Shown here piece by piece: positions 41,848-50,539 of a stretch of 64,000 nucleotides of DNA. The translations under genes and the position numbers were made by a program. The notes under the pieces were generated by a model. That model did not search any database, was not told where the DNA came from, and saw only the letters and a program-made list of their open reading frames with translations. Within the stretch, counting starts at the first letter, position 1. Each line of letters starts with the position of its first letter. The DNA lies in the NCBI GenBank assembly GCA_948684385.1, contig CAPQCU010000008.1:22073-86072 (forward strand). The letters run 5' to 3'. This DNA comes from an uncultured bacterium (GTDB lineage: Bacteria; Cyanobacteriota; Vampirovibrionia; Gastranaerophilales; Gastranaerophilaceae).

Positions 41848-44412
41848 TTGAATAAGCAAGAATTAGCTGCGAGGATATGGGAATCCGCAAATAAAATGCG
41901 TTCTAAAATAGAAGCTAATGAATATAAAGATTATATTTTAGGTTTTATTTTTTATAAATACTTGTCTGATAAGGAATTAGATTTTTTAAAAAGTCAGGGA
42001 GCACAAGATTCTGAGATCAATAGTCTTGATGAAAATAGTCCGTTAAAAGATTATATTAGAAATAATATTGGGTACTTTATTTCATATAATGATTTATTTT
42101 CTACTTGGCTTGATATGGGAAAAGACTTTGATGTATCCAATGTTAGAGATGCATTATCTGCATTTAGCCGTCTAATAAATGATAATCATAAAAAAGTGTT
42201 TGATGGTATATTTAACACACTAGAAACAGGCTTAAGTAAATTAGGTGATAGTTCTGCTTCGCAAACTAAAGCTATTAGTGACTTATTATATCTTATTAAA
42301 GACATTCCGATGAGTGGAAAGCAAGGTTACGATGTTCTAGGCTTTATTTATGAATATCTTATAAGTAATTTTGCTGCCAATGCAGGGAAAAAAGCCGGCG
42401 AATTCTATACCCCTCATGAAGTCTCTATACTAATGAGTGAAATTATTGCAAATCATTTAAAAAACAAGCAGGAAATCCAAATATATGATCCAACAAGCGG
42501 TTCTGGTTCTTTGCTTATCAATATAGGACATTCAATTGCTAAATATAACAATAATAAAGATGCAATAAAGTATTATGCACAAGAATTAAAGCAAAACACA
42601 TACAACTTAACTCGTATGAATTTAGTTATGAGAAATATTGCTCCTGATAATATTGTTACTCGTAATGGTGACACATTAGAAAATGATTGGCCCTACTTTG
42701 ATGAAAATGATCCTGCTAAAACTTATAATCCACTATATGTAGACGCAGTTGTTTCAAATCCACCTTATTCTCAAAATTGGGATCCGTCAGGGAAAGATAA
42801 TGATCCGAGGTACACTAGGTTTGGATTAGCACCGAAAACAAAAGCTGATTATGCATTCTTATTACACGATTTATACCACCTAAAACCGGATGGTATGATG
42901 ACAATTGTATTACCTCATGGGGTACTGTTTAGAGGTGGAGAAGAACTTACGATTAGACAAAATCTAATAGAACAAAATCATATTGACACAATTATAGGCT
43001 TACCACCAAATATTTTCTTTGGAACGGGTATTCCTACTATAATAATGATTCTAAGACAAAAACGTACAAACGATGATGTATTGATAATTGATGCATCAAA
43101 AGGTTTTATTAAAGAAGGTAAAAATAATAAACTTCGAGCTTGTGATATTAAAAAAATCGTTGATACAGTAATTCAAAGAATATCAATTCCGAAATTCTCA
43201 AAAGTAGTTACAAAACAAGATATAAGAGATAATGAATATAATTTAAATATTCCAAGGTACGTTGATTCTTCTGAAAAAGCAGAAAGTTGGGATATATATG
43301 CATCAATGTTCGGTGGCATTCCCAAATCAGAAATACAAGAATTACAAAAGTATTGGGATGCATATCCATCATTAAGAGCAGCATTATTTAAAAATATAAA
43401 TGAAGAATATTATGAAGTTACAATAGATAATTTAAAAGAAGCAATTAAAAATAATGCTGATGTCATTAAATTTATAAATGATTATTCTTCTTCTTTTGCA
43501 GGTTTTGACAAATATTTAGAAAAAGAGTTGATAACAAATATGACAAATATCAATGTGTCAATGGAAGAGGAAGTTATCAATTCGGAAATACAAAACAGAT
43601 TAAAATATCCTGCTTTAATTGATAAGTATGAAGCATATCAATTATTAGATGATACTTGGACAAAAAGTATTGCAGTTGATTTAGAAATATTAAATACTGA
43701 AGGATTCGCAGCATCTAAACAAGTAGATCCTTTAATGGAAATAAAAAAGAAAAAAGACAAGGATGTTGAAGTTCAAATCGGTTGGAAAGGACACGTTATT
43801 CCTTTTGAATTAATACAAGCTACTTTATTAAAAGATGATGCAGAAAAATTAAAAGCTAAAGAAAATAATTTATCAGAAATTATTGGACAATATGCCGAAT
43901 TTTTGGATTCGTTGTCAGATGAAGATAAAGAACATAAAGCAATAAATGAAGATGGAACAGCTTTTGTTTCTGCTGAAGTTAAAAAATATGCACGTTCAAT
44001 TAATAAAAATGATGCATCTGATTTTGAATTAATTATTTTGCAGGTTAATGATTTGATGGCAAAAGAAAAAACGTTGAGAGCTGAAATAAAAACGGATTCA
44101 GATAAATTGCACGAAAAAACAAAAGTGACAATTGAAAACTTATCAGATGAACAAGTTTATGAATTATTAAAATTAAAATGGATTAAACCTATTACTGATG
44201 GAATTGATTCTTTGCCGAAAAATGTAATATTGGAACTATCAGATAAAATTCAAAAATTATCTGAAAAATATGCAACAACATTAACAGATTTAGATTCACA
44301 AATAAATGAAACTGAAAATGAATTAGCATCTTTTATTAATGAATTAACTGGAAATGAATTTGATATGAAGGGTCTAGCTGAATGGCAATTACTCTTAGGA
44401 GGGCAAAAATAA
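41848..44412 (+). CDS. hsdM: Type I restriction-modification DNA methyltransferase subunit HsdM
   Basis: TTG at 41848 is chosen because GAGAGGTG lies 8 bp before it and the protein then starts like other HsdM (NKQELAARIWESANKMRSKI). A longer form from ATG 41800 is possible. 854 residues. The SAM motif DPTSGSGSLL is at about residue 214 and the adenine-methyltransferase motif NPPYS at about 304. A C-terminal extension of about 330 residues, rich in Lys/Glu helices, exceeds the usual 500-residue length but occurs in a known long subgroup. It methylates adenine in the S-determined target. The stop overlaps hsdS as TAATG. Confidence 0.93.
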   Translation: MNKQELAARIWESANKMRSKIEANEYKDYILGFIFYKYLSDKELDFLKSQGAQDSEINSLDENSPLKDYIRNNIGYFISYNDLFSTWLDMGKDFDVSNVRDALSAFSRLINDNHKKVFDGIFNTLETGLSKLGDSSASQTKAISDLLYLIKDIPMSGKQGYDVLGFIYEYLISNFAANAGKKAGEFYTPHEVSILMSEIIANHLKNKQEIQIYDPTSGSGSLLINIGHSIAKYNNNKDAIKYYAQELKQNTYNLTRMNLVMRNIAPDNIVTRNGDTLENDWPYFDENDPAKTYNPLYVDAVVSNPPYSQNWDPSGKDNDPRYTRFGLAPKTKADYAFLLHDLYHLKPDGMMTIVLPHGVLFRGGEELTIRQNLIEQNHIDTIIGLPPNIFFGTGIPTIIMILRQKRTNDDVLIIDASKGFIKEGKNNKLRACDIKKIVDTVIQRISIPKFSKVVTKQDIRDNEYNLNIPRYVDSSEKAESWDIYASMFGGIPKSEIQELQKYWDAYPSLRAALFKNINEEYYEVTIDNLKEAIKNNADVIKFINDYSSSFAGFDKYLEKELITNMTNINVSMEEEVINSEIQNRLKYPALIDKYEAYQLLDDTWTKSIAVDLEILNTEGFAASKQVDPLMEIKKKKDKDVEVQIGWKGHVIPFELIQATLLKDDAEKLKAKENNLSEIIGQYAEFLDSLSDEDKEHKAINEDGTAFVSAEVKKYARSINKNDASDFELIILQVNDLMAKEKTLRAEIKTDSDKLHEKTKVTIENLSDEQVYELLKLKWIKPITDGIDSLPKNVILELSDKIQKLSEKYATTLTDLDSQINETENELASFINELTGNEFDMKGLAEWQLLLGGQK

Positions 44413-45680
44413 TGCCTGAAAAAGAGCAAAAACCACAAATTAGATTTAAAGGATTTACTGACGCTTGGGAACAGCGTAAGTTAGGTGATTGTTGTTTCTT
44501 AATAACAAAACAGACGGGTTTTGATTATTCTGCAACAATAAAACCTTCACTTGTAACTTTGCATGAAGAAGATACACTTCCTTTTATTCAAAATAAAGAC
44601 TTTGAAAGTCTGAATATTAACTTAAATACGGACTTTTACATCCCGAAAAAAATTGCATATCTTTTCCCGAAAATTTTATTGGATTGTCCATCATTATTAA
44701 TTTCTATATCAGGAAGAATTGGCAATGTAGGACTGTATATGCTTGATAATACAGCATTTATAGGTGGTGCTGTTGGTATTTGTAAACTTCAAGATAAAGA
44801 AATTGGGTTAATAATTTTATATCAATTGTTAGCCCCAAGTGGTCAAACATACTTCCAGTCTTTAATTAAGGCGTCTTCTCATGCAAATATTACAGTTGAA
44901 GATATAAGAAAAATACCGATTGTTTTACCCAAAAATCAAGAAGAAATTAATAAGATTGGTTTATTTTTTAGCAAGTTAGACAACCTTATCACTCTTCATC
45001 AGCGTAAGTATGAAAAACTTTTGACGATGAAAAAATCTTGTTTAGAAAAAATGTTTCCGAAAAATGAAAATAAAATTCCGGAAATAAGATTTAAAGGTTT
45101 TACTGACGCTTGGGAACAGCGTAAGTTTGGAGATTGTGTATTAATTCAAAGAGGAGGTTCACCTCGTCCTATTGAAAGCTACATTACTGAAGAAGAAAAC
45201 GGCATAAATTGGGTTAAAATTGGCGATGTATCTGCTGATTCACGATATATAACTAAAACAAAAGAAAAAATTATACCTGAAGGTGAAAAATTCTCTCGTA
45301 GAGTTCAAATCGGCGATTTAATATTGTCAAATTCTATGAGTTTCGGAAGACCTTATATTATGGCTGTAAATGGCTGTATCCACGACGGTTGGTTACTTAT
45401 AAGGGATAATAAAAATCTTTTTGATACAGAATATCTTCTACAGCTGCTATCTTCAAATAACATGTACTTTCAATATAAGTCGTTAGCCTCTGGTGGAGTG
45501 GTTAACAACCTTAATAGTGAACTTGTGCAATCGACTACGGCTTTAATTCCACCCAAGGAAGAACAAATTAAAATAGGAAAGTATTTTGCAAAACTTGACA
45601 ACCTTATCACTCTTCATCAGCGTAAGGTAAAAATGCTCCAAAATATTAAAAAATCTTGCTTGGAAAAAATGTTTTTATAA
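44412..45680 (+). CDS. hsdS: Type I restriction-modification specificity subunit HsdS
   Basis: Start at ATG 44412 with AGGAGGG upstream. 422 residues, two target-recognition domains. Each starts after the repeat IRFKGFTDAWEQRK and ends with LDNLITLHQRK and KKSCLEKMF. The DNA of these repeats is nearly identical: about 45 bp at 44449 and 45089, and 30 identical bases at 44979 and 45597. They are thus substrates for recombination that would exchange domains and change specificity. Coupled to hsdM. Confidence 0.93.
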   Translation: MPEKEQKPQIRFKGFTDAWEQRKLGDCCFLITKQTGFDYSATIKPSLVTLHEEDTLPFIQNKDFESLNINLNTDFYIPKKIAYLFPKILLDCPSLLISISGRIGNVGLYMLDNTAFIGGAVGICKLQDKEIGLIILYQLLAPSGQTYFQSLIKASSHANITVEDIRKIPIVLPKNQEEINKIGLFFSKLDNLITLHQRKYEKLLTMKKSCLEKMFPKNENKIPEIRFKGFTDAWEQRKFGDCVLIQRGGSPRPIESYITEEENGINWVKIGDVSADSRYITKTKEKIIPEGEKFSRRVQIGDLILSNSMSFGRPYIMAVNGCIHDGWLLIRDNKNLFDTEYLLQLLSSNNMYFQYKSLASGGVVNNLNSELVQSTTALIPPKEEQIKIGKYFAKLDNLITLHQRKVKMLQNIKKSCLEKMFL

Positions 45681-45699
45681 AAAATAAAGGAAATAATCA

Positions 45700-47154
45700 A
45701 TGACTTTTAAAGATGAAGCTGAATTTGAATATAAATTAATTAATCTTTTAACAAAGTATGGTTGGGAACAAAAAATTATAGAGTATCCGACAGAAAAAGA
45801 TTTGTTAAAAAATTGGGCAGATATTTTATATGAAAATAATAGAAGCATTGATAGACTTGGAGATTATCCAATAACTGAAAGCGAAATGCAGCAAATTATA
45901 GAACAAATTAATACTCTCAAAACACCTCTCAAATTAAGCGGTTTCATAAATGGCAAGACTGTATCCATTACAAGAGATAACCCTGATGATAAGTTGCATT
46001 TTGGAAAAGAAGTTAGTTTAAAAATATATGACAGACGTGAAATTGCAGCAGGACAAAGCAGATATCAAATTGTAAGACAACCCAAATTTAAAGCATTGAA
46101 TAATATGTTGCCGGAAAGAAGAGGAGATTTGATGCTTTTAATAAATGGTATGCCTGTAATACATATTGAATTAAAAAGAAGTGGGGTTCATGTTTCACAA
46201 GCTTGCAATCAAATTCAAAAATATTCTAAAGAAGGAGTATTTACAGGTTTATTTTCTTTAGTGCAAATATTTGTCGCTATGAATCCTGAAGAAACATTAT
46301 ATTTTGCAAATCCCGGACAATATGACAAATTTAATAAAGATTATTTCTTCCATTGGGCTGATTTTAATAATGAGCCTATAAATGATTGGGCAAAAATTGC
46401 TTCTACTTTGTTATCTATACCAATGGCACATGAATTAATCGGATACTATACAGTTGCAGATGATGCAGACGGGGTTTTAAAGGTTATGAGAAGCTATCAA
46501 TACTATGCATCTAGCAAAATATCAGATACAGTAAAAAATACAAAATGGGACTCCGGAACACAATTAGGTGGATATATTTGGCATACCACAGGCTCCGGTA
46601 AAACAATGACTTCTTTTAAATCTGCACAACTTATTGCAAATTCTAAAGATGCAGATAAAGTTGTATTTTTGATGGATAGAATTGAATTATGTGTTCAATC
46701 ATTAAAGGAATATAGAGCATTTGCAGAAGAATGCGACCAAGTACAGGAAACAGAGGATACAAGGGTATTAGTTTCTAAACTAAAGAGTCCTGATCCTGCT
46801 GATACACTAATAGTTACATCTATACAAAAAATGAGCAATATAACAGAAGATATGCAGGGGTTAAAAGCACATGATTTGGAAATAATGCAGTCAAAGAGAA
46901 TTGTATTTATTATTGATGAATGTCACAGAGATGCCACAGAATTTTTCAAAAAATATACAGCCTCTAAAATGATAGCATCTGCTTTGAATGCAAAAATAGG
47001 AGTTGCATTAGATAAAAGACTAGAAAATCAATATAATAGTGCAATCACATACGAAATTGAAAATCTATCTGAAATAAAAGAAATTGCACAAAAAATAAAA
47101 AAATCGACAAGTAAACTAATGTGTCAGTTGGGCATATTTGTCCAACAATCTTAA
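45700..47154 (+). CDS. hsdR: Type I restriction subunit HsdR, C-terminally truncated
   Basis: 484 residues instead of about 1000. The N-terminal nuclease domain (ERRGDLMLLINGMPVIHIEL KRSG has the D...E-x-K site), the first RecA-like domain with HTTGSGKTMTS, and FIIDECHRDA (Walker B) are present. After that the sequence changes to TEFFKKYTASKMIASALNAK and ends about 70 residues later. The second motor domain and HsdM-docking region are missing, so translocation and cleavage should be abolished. It is probably a deletion product; type I methylation may remain active. Confidence 0.8.
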   Translation: MTFKDEAEFEYKLINLLTKYGWEQKIIEYPTEKDLLKNWADILYENNRSIDRLGDYPITESEMQQIIEQINTLKTPLKLSGFINGKTVSITRDNPDDKLHFGKEVSLKIYDRREIAAGQSRYQIVRQPKFKALNNMLPERRGDLMLLINGMPVIHIELKRSGVHVSQACNQIQKYSKEGVFTGLFSLVQIFVAMNPEETLYFANPGQYDKFNKDYFFHWADFNNEPINDWAKIASTLLSIPMAHELIGYYTVADDADGVLKVMRSYQYYASSKISDTVKNTKWDSGTQLGGYIWHTTGSGKTMTSFKSAQLIANSKDADKVVFLMDRIELCVQSLKEYRAFAEECDQVQETEDTRVLVSKLKSPDPADTLIVTSIQKMSNITEDMQGLKAHDLEIMQSKRIVFIIDECHRDATEFFKKYTASKMIASALNAKIGVALDKRLENQYNSAITYEIENLSEIKEIAQKIKKSTSKLMCQLGIFVQQS

Positions 47155-47199
47155 ATTAGCTTTTGGAATAAAGACAAGGTAAATCTTAAGAATAAAAAA

Positions 47200-47273
47200 T
47201 AGCAAGGGAGAGATTCGAACTCTCGACCTCACGGGTATGAGCCGTGCGCTCTCGCCAACTGAGCTACCTTGCC
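47200..47273 (-). tRNA. tRNA-Met(CAU)
   Basis: Minus strand: acceptor GGCAAGG/CCTTGCT (first pair G-U), D-arm GCTC/GAGC, anticodon stem CACGG/CCGTG with loop CTCATAC (anticodon CAT), T-arm with GTTCGAAT, discriminator A. Elongator Met is most likely; a lysidine-modified Ile tRNA cannot be excluded from sequence alone. CCA not encoded. Confidence 0.92.
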
Positions 47274-47353
47274 ATAACAAAATTTATTCTCTCACAAACA
47301 TTTTTTAATTTCAAGCAATAGCAAAAAATATATTTACAGACCTTTAACAGAGT

Positions 47354-48115
47354 ATGAATATTTTACCTGTTAATATATGCTATCCGTTACAATATAACTG
47401 CATAAAGCAAGTAAATCCGGTGTTTAAAAATAAGCCGGATGAACTGCATATAAGTTACGTTAAAGAACTTGAAAAATCCAGTTCCGGTCTGATTAAGTCA
47501 ATCCGGTATAAATATCCGATTTCTGTGGCTAATGTGTTTAAAAACATGGCGTATAAACAAGACCCGTTTATGCAAGCCAGATTTCTGGCTCATCTGCATT
47601 CACCGGAAGAAGTAAAAGAAATAAGCTCTCTTTTGGATAAAAATCCGGAAATTGGAAATATTAAGGTAAAATCTTTAATAGGTCTGGGGGTATTTGCTTA
47701 TGTATTTGAAACAGAGGACGGATTTGCGTTGAAAATAACTGAAGGACCGCATTTCAAGGACAATAGACCTCCTGCGGATTTTGACTTCCCAATTCTAAAA
47801 AGCGGGAAATTAGCTAAAAACAATATTTATTATTATTTTTTCGAAGAAATTGCAAAGCAGGATAATTTAAAAGCTTCTGAAATTTTGGATTTAATAAAAT
47901 CTATAAAATCTCAGGGGTATGAGATGAGAGATTATACACTCTGGGGCGGAGGTTTGAATTACAAGCAATTTGGCAGAGCTTCTGACGGAAAAGTTTATCT
48001 CTTAGATCCGGGTTGCGCGATTGCAAATAATACCAATGTAGCTAATGTAGCCAATGTAGCAAAAAAGGGAATTGTAAATAAGATTTTAAATTTAATAAAA
48101 AAAAGAACCTTTTAA
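47354..48115 (+). CDS. Small kinase-like protein with N-terminal NP-x-F signature
   Basis: 253 residues. The N-terminus MNILPVN...NPVFKNK carries the window's recurrent signature. A compact kinase-like fold is suggested by IKVKSLIGLGVFAYVFETED (glycine-rich loop), GFALKIT (VAIK-like Lys), EMRDYTLWGGGLN (HRD-like loop with Asn) and KVYLLDPG (DFG-like). The C-terminal tail contains three 9-bp repeats encoding Asn-Val-Ala. No signal peptide. It may be an active small kinase or a pseudokinase effector. Moderate certainty. Confidence 0.5.
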   Translation: MNILPVNICYPLQYNCIKQVNPVFKNKPDELHISYVKELEKSSSGLIKSIRYKYPISVANVFKNMAYKQDPFMQARFLAHLHSPEEVKEISSLLDKNPEIGNIKVKSLIGLGVFAYVFETEDGFALKITEGPHFKDNRPPADFDFPILKSGKLAKNNIYYYFFEEIAKQDNLKASEILDLIKSIKSQGYEMRDYTLWGGGLNYKQFGRASDGKVYLLDPGCAIANNTNVANVANVAKKGIVNKILNLIKKRTF

Positions 48116-48125
48116 GGTTCTTTTT
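48101..48125. terminator. Bidirectional terminator between converging genes
   Basis: AAAAGAACCTT and AAGGTTCTTTT form an 11-bp stem with A- and T-runs, overlapping the end of the kinase-like gene and serving the converging gene at 48131. Confidence 0.8.
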
Positions 48126-48130
48126 CTTAA

Positions 48131-48439
48131 TTAGTCCTCAATTTCGACTTTAACTTCTCTGTTATTATCCATTTTGTGTTTCATCATTTTCTTATGAAAA
48201 TCTCCTCTGAAACCTCTGTCAAAATGGTGCGGTCCCATATATGGCCTTGCCATGCCATGACATCCGCAAGGGCAAGGCATAGGAACTACAACCGGTGGTT
48301 TATGCAAAGCTGCAAATAAGCTTAATGCTAAAAATGCACCTACAAAAGTTCCGCCTGCTACTGTTAAAAACTTTCTAAAACCTTTACTTTGACACATGCA
48401 TTCGTGATGATGTTCTTCTACTCTAATTTCGTCTGTCAT
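48131..48439 (-). CDS. Small membrane protein with His/Cys-rich ends (metal-binding?)
   Basis: 102 residues. The N-terminus HHHECMCQSKG, one membrane helix (about 24-45) and a C-terminal part with CPCGCHG, PHHF and HKKMMKHKM suggest metal coordination on both sides of the membrane. It lies just before a metal and redox gene cluster. No family recognised. Confidence 0.55.
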   Translation of the reverse strand: MTDEIRVEEHHHECMCQSKGFRKFLTVAGGTFVGAFLALSLFAALHKPPVVVPMPCPCGCHGMARPYMGPHHFDRGFRGDFHKKMMKHKMDNNREVKVEIED

Positions 48440-48518
48440 AAAAATTGTCCTCCATTTTTATTTACACTATACTAACGACATTTATTTTTAAATTGTTCAT
48501 TTATGTTAAAATACTTTT

Positions 48519-48965
48519 ATGGGAAAATATGCTGAAAATGCTTGTAAAAACTTTCGGGAAGGCTATAATTGCGCACAATCTGTTCTATTAGCTTTTTCTG
48601 AAGTTGTCGGATTTGATAAAGAAACTGCTCTTAAACTTTCTTCTTCGTTTGGAGGCGGCATGGGCAGGCTGCGGGAAGTCTGCGGCGCTGTAAGCTCCAT
48701 GTTTATGATAGCCGGCATGCTTAAAGGCTATACGACACCAAATAATGATGAAATTAAAGGTAATCACTACGCAAGAGTTCAAGATTTAGGAAACAAATTC
48801 AAAGCTCAATGCGGTTCAATTATTTGCCGTGATATTCTCGGTCTGGAAGAAGGTGCAGATTCTCCTGCACCTTCAAAACGTACTGAACAGTATTATCAGG
48901 AACGTCCTTGTGAACACTGTATTAAGATTGCGTCAGAAATTATTGAACGTAATATTCTAAATTAA
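48519..48965 (+). CDS. C-GCAxxG-C-C family redox protein
   Basis: 148 residues. Conserved cysteines occur in the family order: GYNCAQSV, REVCGAVSSMFMIAG, QCGSIICRDIL and the end PCEHCIKIA. Family members are small proteins with proposed metal or redox roles. The end overlaps the converging ccdA gene by 9 bp. Function is not known precisely. Confidence 0.8.
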   Translation: MGKYAENACKNFREGYNCAQSVLLAFSEVVGFDKETALKLSSSFGGGMGRLREVCGAVSSMFMIAGMLKGYTTPNNDEIKGNHYARVQDLGNKFKAQCGSIICRDILGLEEGADSPAPSKRTEQYYQERPCEHCIKIASEIIERNILN

Positions 48966-49667
48966 CGGTGCAAAAGTTTTGTAATACAGGTACAGAGCAA
49001 CAAGTATTAATAAGCCTCCGCTGATTTTTAATAATACGTCGGAAAATTCTGCAAATTTCTTTAAGTTTTTGACTCCTGATGTAAATAATCCGGCAATAAT
49101 AAGTATTAAACCTTGCCCTAATGCAAATAGAAATAACATTAAGACGGCTGCAGCAAGGTTTTTACCCATTGCAGCAAATGCCATTATACCTGCTAAAATC
49201 GGAGTTGAACAAGGTGTCCCTGCAAGAGCAAAAGCAATACCAAGAAGCACAGGATATAAGAAAAGCGAGTTTGTCGAATTTGTCGGCATCGATTTAATCA
49301 TAACCGGCATTTCAAAATACAATATTCCCGTGAGCTTAAGCCCCATAACAAGAAGTAAAGATGCCATTATTAACGTGAAATATCCGCCGAGAGTTGACGC
49401 GAACACGCTTCCTGTAACTGCACATATTATTCCGATTATCGAAAACACAATTGCTGTTCCAAAGATGAAAAAGCATAGTTGCGCCAATGTTCTTAAGGGC
49501 GTTTCTTTAGAATATCCGCCAACATACCCGATAATTAAAGGCAGCATTGCTAATGAGCATGGTGAAATTGAAGCAAGCACACCGCCTGCGAATGATGCTG
49601 CAAACATTAAAACCCAAATTCCCGGAGTGGTTGAACCGGAAGAAAATATTTGTACTAAATTATCCAT
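48957..49667 (-). CDS. ccdA: CcdA/DsbD-type transmembrane thiol transporter
   Basis: 236 residues with six membrane helices. The redox-active cysteines lie in SPCSLAMLPLI (helix 1) and GTPCSTPILAGIM (helix 4), as in CcdA. It moves reducing equivalents from cytosolic thioredoxin to the periplasm. The start overlaps the end of the thioredoxin-like gene by 8 bp, so both act as a pair. Confidence 0.92.
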   Translation of the reverse strand: MDNLVQIFSSGSTTPGIWVLMFAASFAGGVLASISPCSLAMLPLIIGYVGGYSKETPLRTLAQLCFFIFGTAIVFSIIGIICAVTGSVFASTLGGYFTLIMASLLLVMGLKLTGILYFEMPVMIKSMPTNSTNSLFLYPVLLGIAFALAGTPCSTPILAGIMAFAAMGKNLAAAVLMLFLFALGQGLILIIAGLFTSGVKNLKKFAEFSDVLLKISGGLLILVALYLYYKTFAPLI

Positions 49668-50052
49668 TTACTAACTCTTTCAAATAATTTTCCAATACTT
49701 CAGGCTCCATTGAACCTTCGATTCTTCTGATTGTGTTGCCATTTTTATCTTTGAACACTGTTGTCGGAACAAGTTTTACACCGAAGCTTTTAATCATGCC
49801 TTTTGTAACATTATCTTTGTTTGTAACATTAACTTTTTTTAAAGTAATGTCCTTTTCGTATTTAGGGAAAACTTCGTTAAAAACTTTTTCAAGCTCCTGA
49901 CATTCATAACACATAGGTGATGCGAATTTTATAATTTCAGCTCCTCCTGAAGCGTAAGAAGGCGGAGTGGTAAGCTTGTCACGTGTTAAGCCAAAATATG
50001 CAGCTAACGGTACAATGAAAATCAGTAAAATAATAAAAATGTTTCTATTCAT
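49660..50052 (-). CDS. Membrane-anchored thioredoxin-like protein
   Basis: 130 residues: an N-terminal membrane helix (about 5-22), then a thioredoxin fold with active site ASPMCYECQEL (C-x-x-C) and the cis-Pro KLVPTTVF. Likely periplasmic partner of the CcdA protein encoded downstream, reducing or maturing exported proteins. Confidence 0.88.
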   Translation of the reverse strand: MNRNIFIILLIFIVPLAAYFGLTRDKLTTPPSYASGGAEIIKFASPMCYECQELEKVFNEVFPKYEKDITLKKVNVTNKDNVTKGMIKSFGVKLVPTTVFKDKNGNTIRRIEGSMEPEVLENYLKELVNG

Positions 50053-50125
50053 AAACTTTGTTCCTCCTTAATCTACCACATAATAATGCTTTAATAAAAA
50101 AGCAAAACCGCTTATCGGGTAATTT

Positions 50126-50416
50126 TTATTCACAAACATGCTCGTAAGCCATTTCAAGCAAAGTTTTTACGTGGTGGTCGCTTAGAGCGTAAAATACATT
50201 CTTACCGCGTTTCTCTGCTCTGACAAGCCTCGCTCCTCTTAGAGCTTTAAGCTGATGTGAAACGGCAGATTTAGTCATTGAGAGAAGCTCTGCAAGTTCG
50301 CCTACGCATTTTTCGTCCTTTTCAAGCGCAATTAAAAGCCGTATTCTTGTTGCATCACCTATCATTTTGAAAAAATCTGAAAGCTCGTAAATTATTTCTT
50401 TTTCTTCAATATTCAT
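50126..50416 (-). CDS. ArsR/SmtB-family metal-responsive repressor
   Basis: ATG at 50416 gives 96 residues, the usual length. The winged helix (DATRIRLLIALEKDEKCVGE, LAELLSMTKSAVSHQLKALR) and KNVFYALSDHHVKTLLEMAY followed by EHVCE are typical. KCVGEL resembles the alpha-3 metal site, and the His/Cys C-terminus resembles alpha-5 sites. It is divergent from the DmeF-like exporter with a palindromic operator between them, so it is expected to derepress it on metal binding. Confidence 0.88.
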   Translation of the reverse strand: MNIEEKEIIYELSDFFKMIGDATRIRLLIALEKDEKCVGELAELLSMTKSAVSHQLKALRGARLVRAEKRGKNVFYALSDHHVKTLLEMAYEHVCE

Positions 50417-50480
50417 TCTTTTATAATAGTTGAATGTTTGCTCAAATGTCAAACTTTTGTAACAAAACCTTTCTCTGCAC

Positions 50481-50510
50481 TTGACGGTTGAATAGTTGTT
50501 CAACTATAAT
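50481..50510 (+). promoter_or_regulatory. Promoter and ArsR-type operator of the exporter gene
   Basis: TTGACG (50481-50486) and TATAAT (50505-50510) flank an 18-bp spacer that is itself a palindrome, GTTGAA-N6-TTCAAC. The repressor site therefore lies between -35 and -10. A similar TTGAAT...TCAAAT site is at about 50430 near the repressor start. Confidence 0.7.
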
Positions 50511-50539
50511 ATAAGTAATAGAATTTTTAGGAGTTAATT

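Noticed and set aside
40789..47273. Island with att duplication between tRNA-Asn and tRNA-Met
   Set aside because: No second copy of either tRNA 3' end was found in the block, so integration boundaries cannot be supported.
48020..48066. CRISPR-like short repeats
   Set aside because: Only three 9-bp in-frame repeats encoding Asn-Val-Ala; no spacers and no cas genes in the window.
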